Notes under the pieces: generated by a model | What the model saw: only the letters and a program-made list of their open reading frames with translations | Told to the model about the DNA's origin: nothing | Database searches by the model: none | Translations under genes and position numbers: made by a program | Part shown: positions 6,415 through 8,367 of the stretch, piece after piece | How the letters are laid out: every line of letters starts with the position of its first letter | How positions within the stretch are numbered: position 1 is the stretch's first letter | Origin: Listeria marthii FSL S4-120 | Lineage (GTDB): Bacteria > Bacillota > Bacilli > Lactobacillales > Listeriaceae | NCBI GenBank assembly: GCA_000183865.1 | Contig: CM001047.1 | Span: 189,880 to 198,246 of the forward strand | DNA: 8,367 nt | Reading direction: 5' to 3'

Positions 6415-8076
6415 ATGAAAGAAAAAGACTGGTGGAAAAAAAGCGTAGTTTACCAAATCTATCCAAAAAGTTTCAATGATTCTAATGGCGATGGAGTTGG
6501 CGATATTCAAGGGATTATTGAGAAATTAGATTATTTAAAAGAGCTTGGCGTGGATGTAATTTGGCTGTCTCCGGTGTACGATTCGCCGCAAGACGATAAT
6601 GGTTACGACATTCGCGATTACCAAAAAATTTACGAAGAATATGGCGACATGGCAACGTTCGACAAATTACTGCAAGGTTTACACGACCGCGATATGAAAC
6701 TCGTAATGGACCTAGTCGTTAACCACACATCCGATGAACACAAATGGTTTGAAGAATCCAGAAAATCCAAAGACAACCCATACCGCGATTACTATTTCTG
6801 GCGCGAAGAAAATGAAATCAACAACTGGGGTTCCATTTTCAGCGGTCCAGCATGGGAATTAGACGAGAAAACGGGCGAGTACTATTTACATCTTTTCTCC
6901 AAAAAACAACCTGATTTAAACTGGGAAAACCCAAAATTACGCCAAGATGTATATAATATGATGAAATTCTGGCTAGATAAAGGCATCGATGGTTTCCGTA
7001 TGGACGTAATCAACTTTATTTCCAAAAACACCGATTTCCCAGACGGCCCAGTGCCAGATGGTCAAATTTACGGCGATGCTGGTAACGATTTCTGCAATGG
7101 CCCGCGGATTCACGAGTTCTTGCATGAAATGAACCAAGAAGTTACTTCCAAATACGATGTGATGACTGTTGGCGAAATGCCCGGTGCAAGTACAACAGAC
7201 GCACAAATTTATACGGATCCAGCAAACAAAGAAGTCGATATGATTTTCACGTTTGAACATATGAATTTAGATTCCGATGGCGACAACAAATGGGATTTAA
7301 AACCAATTTACTTACCAGATTTAAAAGAAAACATGTCCGAATGGCAAGTGGCGCTTCAGGAAAATGGCTGGAACAGTTTATATTGGAACAATCATGACCA
7401 ACCACGTATCGTTTCTCGTTTCGGGAATGACAATCGTTTCCGCGTTCGTTCTGCAAAAATGCTCGCAACCTGCCTGCATATGATGAAAGGGACGCCGTAT
7501 ATTTATCAAGGCGAAGAAATCGGCATGACAAATGTTCATTTTGAAACGCTTGATGATTACCGCGATATCGAAACGCTAAACATGTACAAAGAACGCAAAG
7601 AGCAAGGCCATAGCCACGAAAGCATCATGCAGTCGATTTATACAAAAGGTCGCGACAATGCGAGAACGCCTTACCAGTGGGACAATAGCGACAATGCTGG
7701 TTTCACAACCGGAACACCTTGGCTTAAAGTCAATCCGCGTTATACAGAAATCAACAACGAAGAAGCGCTGAAAAATCCAGATTCGATTTTCTATTACTAT
7801 CAAAACCTGATTAAGTTGCGCAAATCGACTGAAATTATCACAACTGGTAATTATCGCTTATTGTTGCCGCAAGATGAAGCAATTTTCGCGTATGAACGTT
7901 ATACAGATAATGAAAAATTAGTCGTGCTATGTAATTTCACTGAAGAAGAACAAGTAATTACAGATGAAACCATTTTAAACGACATCAAAAAAGCTTCCGT
8001 ACTCGTAAACAATATTCCCCATATTATAGAAGGAACTTTACGACCTTACGAAGCAATCGTTTATCAAGTGAAGTAA
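6415..8076 (+). CDS. GH13 oligo-1,6-glucosidase (553 aa)
   Basis: Cytoplasmic alpha-amylase-family enzyme that hydrolyses non-reducing terminal alpha-1,6 bonds of isomaltose, panose and similar oligosaccharides. Visible motifs: WWKKSVVYQIYPKSF at the start; D22-S-N-G-D-G-V-G-D30, matching the GH13 subfamily Ca-binding loop; region I DLVVNH (D99-H104); region V QPDLNWE (Q165-E171); region II GFRMDVIN with nucleophile D197; region III TVGEMPG with acid/base E254; region IV NNHDQPR with transition-state stabiliser D328. Val198 directly after the nucleophile is, from the yeast isomaltase/maltase comparison, typical of alpha-1,6 specificity. Length fits Bacillus oligo-1,6-glucosidases (about 560 residues). 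It is the last gene of the operon, followed 8 nt later by a terminator. Trehalose-6-phosphate hydrolase is a related alternative, but no trehalose PTS context is seen. It matches my recollection of lmo0184. Confidence 0.95.
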   Translation: MKEKDWWKKSVVYQIYPKSFNDSNGDGVGDIQGIIEKLDYLKELGVDVIWLSPVYDSPQDDNGYDIRDYQKIYEEYGDMATFDKLLQGLHDRDMKLVMDLVVNHTSDEHKWFEESRKSKDNPYRDYYFWREENEINNWGSIFSGPAWELDEKTGEYYLHLFSKKQPDLNWENPKLRQDVYNMMKFWLDKGIDGFRMDVINFISKNTDFPDGPVPDGQIYGDAGNDFCNGPRIHEFLHEMNQEVTSKYDVMTVGEMPGASTTDAQIYTDPANKEVDMIFTFEHMNLDSDGDNKWDLKPIYLPDLKENMSEWQVALQENGWNSLYWNNHDQPRIVSRFGNDNRFRVRSAKMLATCLHMMKGTPYIYQGEEIGMTNVHFETLDDYRDIETLNMYKERKEQGHSHESIMQSIYTKGRDNARTPYQWDNSDNAGFTTGTPWLKVNPRYTEINNEEALKNPDSIFYYYQNLIKLRKSTEIITTGNYRLLLPQDEAIFAYERYTDNEKLVVLCNFTEEEQVITDETILNDIKKASVLVNNIPHIIEGTLRPYEAIVYQVK

Positions 8077-8084
8077 AATTCAGG

Positions 8085-8114
8085 AAAGCCACCGTATTTT
8101 AGGTGGCTTTTTTT
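8085..8114 (+). terminator. Rho-independent terminator ending the sugar operon
   Basis: AAAGCCACC (8085-8093) pairs with GGTGGCTTT (8102-8110) as a perfect 9-bp stem with an 8-nt AT-rich loop, then continues into a run of seven T (8108-8114). It starts 8 nt after the GH13 stop codon. The A-run before the stem could also serve an opposite-strand transcript, but no convergent gene is present. Confidence 0.93.
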
Positions 8115-8140
8115 GTCTGCATCAAAAATTATAGTATAAT
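8113..8140 (+). promoter_or_regulatory. SigA-type promoter of the TatD-family gene
   Basis: A perfect -10 box TATAAT is at 8135-8140. At a 16-bp spacing there is TTGTCT (8113-8118), matching TTGACA at four of six positions. Transcription would begin near 8146-8148, about 25 nt before the TTG start. The -35 element overlaps the final T bases of the preceding terminator, so the two transcription units abut with no spare DNA. The -10 call is strong and the -35 is moderate. Confidence 0.75.
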
Positions 8141-8159
8141 AGAAGGAAATGATTTTATT

Positions 8160-8166
8160 AGGAGGA
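8160..8166 (+). promoter_or_regulatory. Strong ribosome binding site fixing a TTG start
   Basis: AGGAGGA lies 6 nt before TTG 8173. No ATG or GTG in the same frame is suitably placed, and the first in-frame ATG comes 32 codons later. The site therefore decides the TTG start. Translation from it gives MLFDTHVHLN, which begins exactly where TatD-family proteins begin. Confidence 0.9.
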
Positions 8167-8172
8167 ATTCTC

Positions 8173-8367
8173 TTGCTATTTGATACGCATGTACACCTCA
8201 ATGACGAGGCTTTTGACGATGATATAGAAGAAGTAATAAAACGCGCACAGGAAAACGATGTAACGCGTATGGCCGTCGTAGGCTTTAATAAGGAAACAAT
8301 CGACCGGGCGCTTATATTGGCCGACAAATATGACTTTATCTCACTAATCGTCGGCTGGCACCCTACA
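8173..8367 (+). CDS. yabD: TatD-family metal-dependent hydrolase, 5' part (runs off window)
   Basis: 65 codons are visible, starting at TTG. LFDTHVHL (residues 2-9) holds the metal-binding H6-x-H8 pair of the amidohydrolase fold. This is followed by DIEEVIKRAQENDV, MAVVGFNKETIDRALILADKY and VGWHP (60-64), all typical of the TatD/YabD/YcfH group. Members are cytoplasmic metal-dependent DNases or D-aminoacyl-tRNA deacylase-like enzymes; the exact role of this copy cannot be told from 65 residues. It has its own promoter and ribosome binding site and lies beyond the operon terminator, so it is not part of the sugar pathway. In B. subtilis, yabD lies beside metS and upstream of rnmV-ksgA. A full protein would be about 255 residues. 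It matches my recollection of lmo0185. Confidence 0.93.
   Translation, partial: MLFDTHVHLNDEAFDDDIEEVIKRAQENDVTRMAVVGFNKETIDRALILADKYDFISLIVGWHPT

Noticed and set aside
8064..8327. Minus-strand 87-codon open frame across the terminator and TatD start
   Set aside because: It crosses a clear terminator, promoter and ribosome binding site for the + strand and shows no protein-family pattern.
1..8367. CRISPR arrays, tRNA or rRNA genes, insertion sequences, phage genes
   Set aside because: I saw no repeated spacers, cloverleaf-like segments, transposase motifs or terminal repeats. The window is almost fully occupied by the five coding regions.

Overview
The window looks like a low-GC Gram-positive (Firmicutes) chromosome, most probably Listeria (L. 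monocytogenes/L. innocua group). Evidence: AT-rich codon use, strong AAAGGA/AGGAGGA ribosome binding sites, a TTG start, and a gene order that matches from memory the L. monocytogenes EGD-e region lmo0181-lmo0185. The species assignment is by recollection, not by a database search.

Layout, all on the + strand: (1) 1-732, the 3' part of a sugar ABC-transporter solute-binding protein; (2) 733-814, a short gap holding a large two-part inverted repeat; (3) 815-4117, an 1100-residue GH31 glycosidase with an unusual N-terminal extension of about 350 residues; (4) 4120-6411, a standard-length GH31 alpha-glucosidase starting 2 nt after the previous stop; (5) 6415-8076, a GH13 oligo-1,6-glucosidase starting 3 nt after the previous stop; (6) 8085-8114, a strong intrinsic terminator; (7) 8113-8140, a promoter, followed by a TTG-started TatD-family metal-dependent hydrolase at 8173 that runs off the window end. 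There is no gene-free stretch above 300 bases.

Genes 1-5 read as the distal part of one catabolic operon whose promoter, permeases and probable ROK regulator lie upstream of the window. The binding protein captures an alpha-gluco-oligosaccharide outside the cell. The three glycosidases have no signal peptides and should degrade it in the cytoplasm. Two GH31 enzymes with different active-site motifs (KTDGGE versus WNDMNE) plus an alpha-1,6-type GH13 suggest a substrate of mixed linkage. From memory, the L. monocytogenes version has been linked to cycloalternan, a cyclic tetrasaccharide with alternating alpha-1,3 and alpha-1,6 bonds. The sequence agrees with that but does not prove it.

The least expected item is the N-terminal region of the 1100-residue enzyme. 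Residues about 40-265 carry motifs resembling the C-terminal half of a GH15 glucoamylase-like helical toroid without visible catalytic residues, followed by a possible Ig/CBM-like beta segment. The second item is the inverted repeat between the binding protein and the enzyme genes. It could set transporter-to-enzyme stoichiometry or act as an operator.
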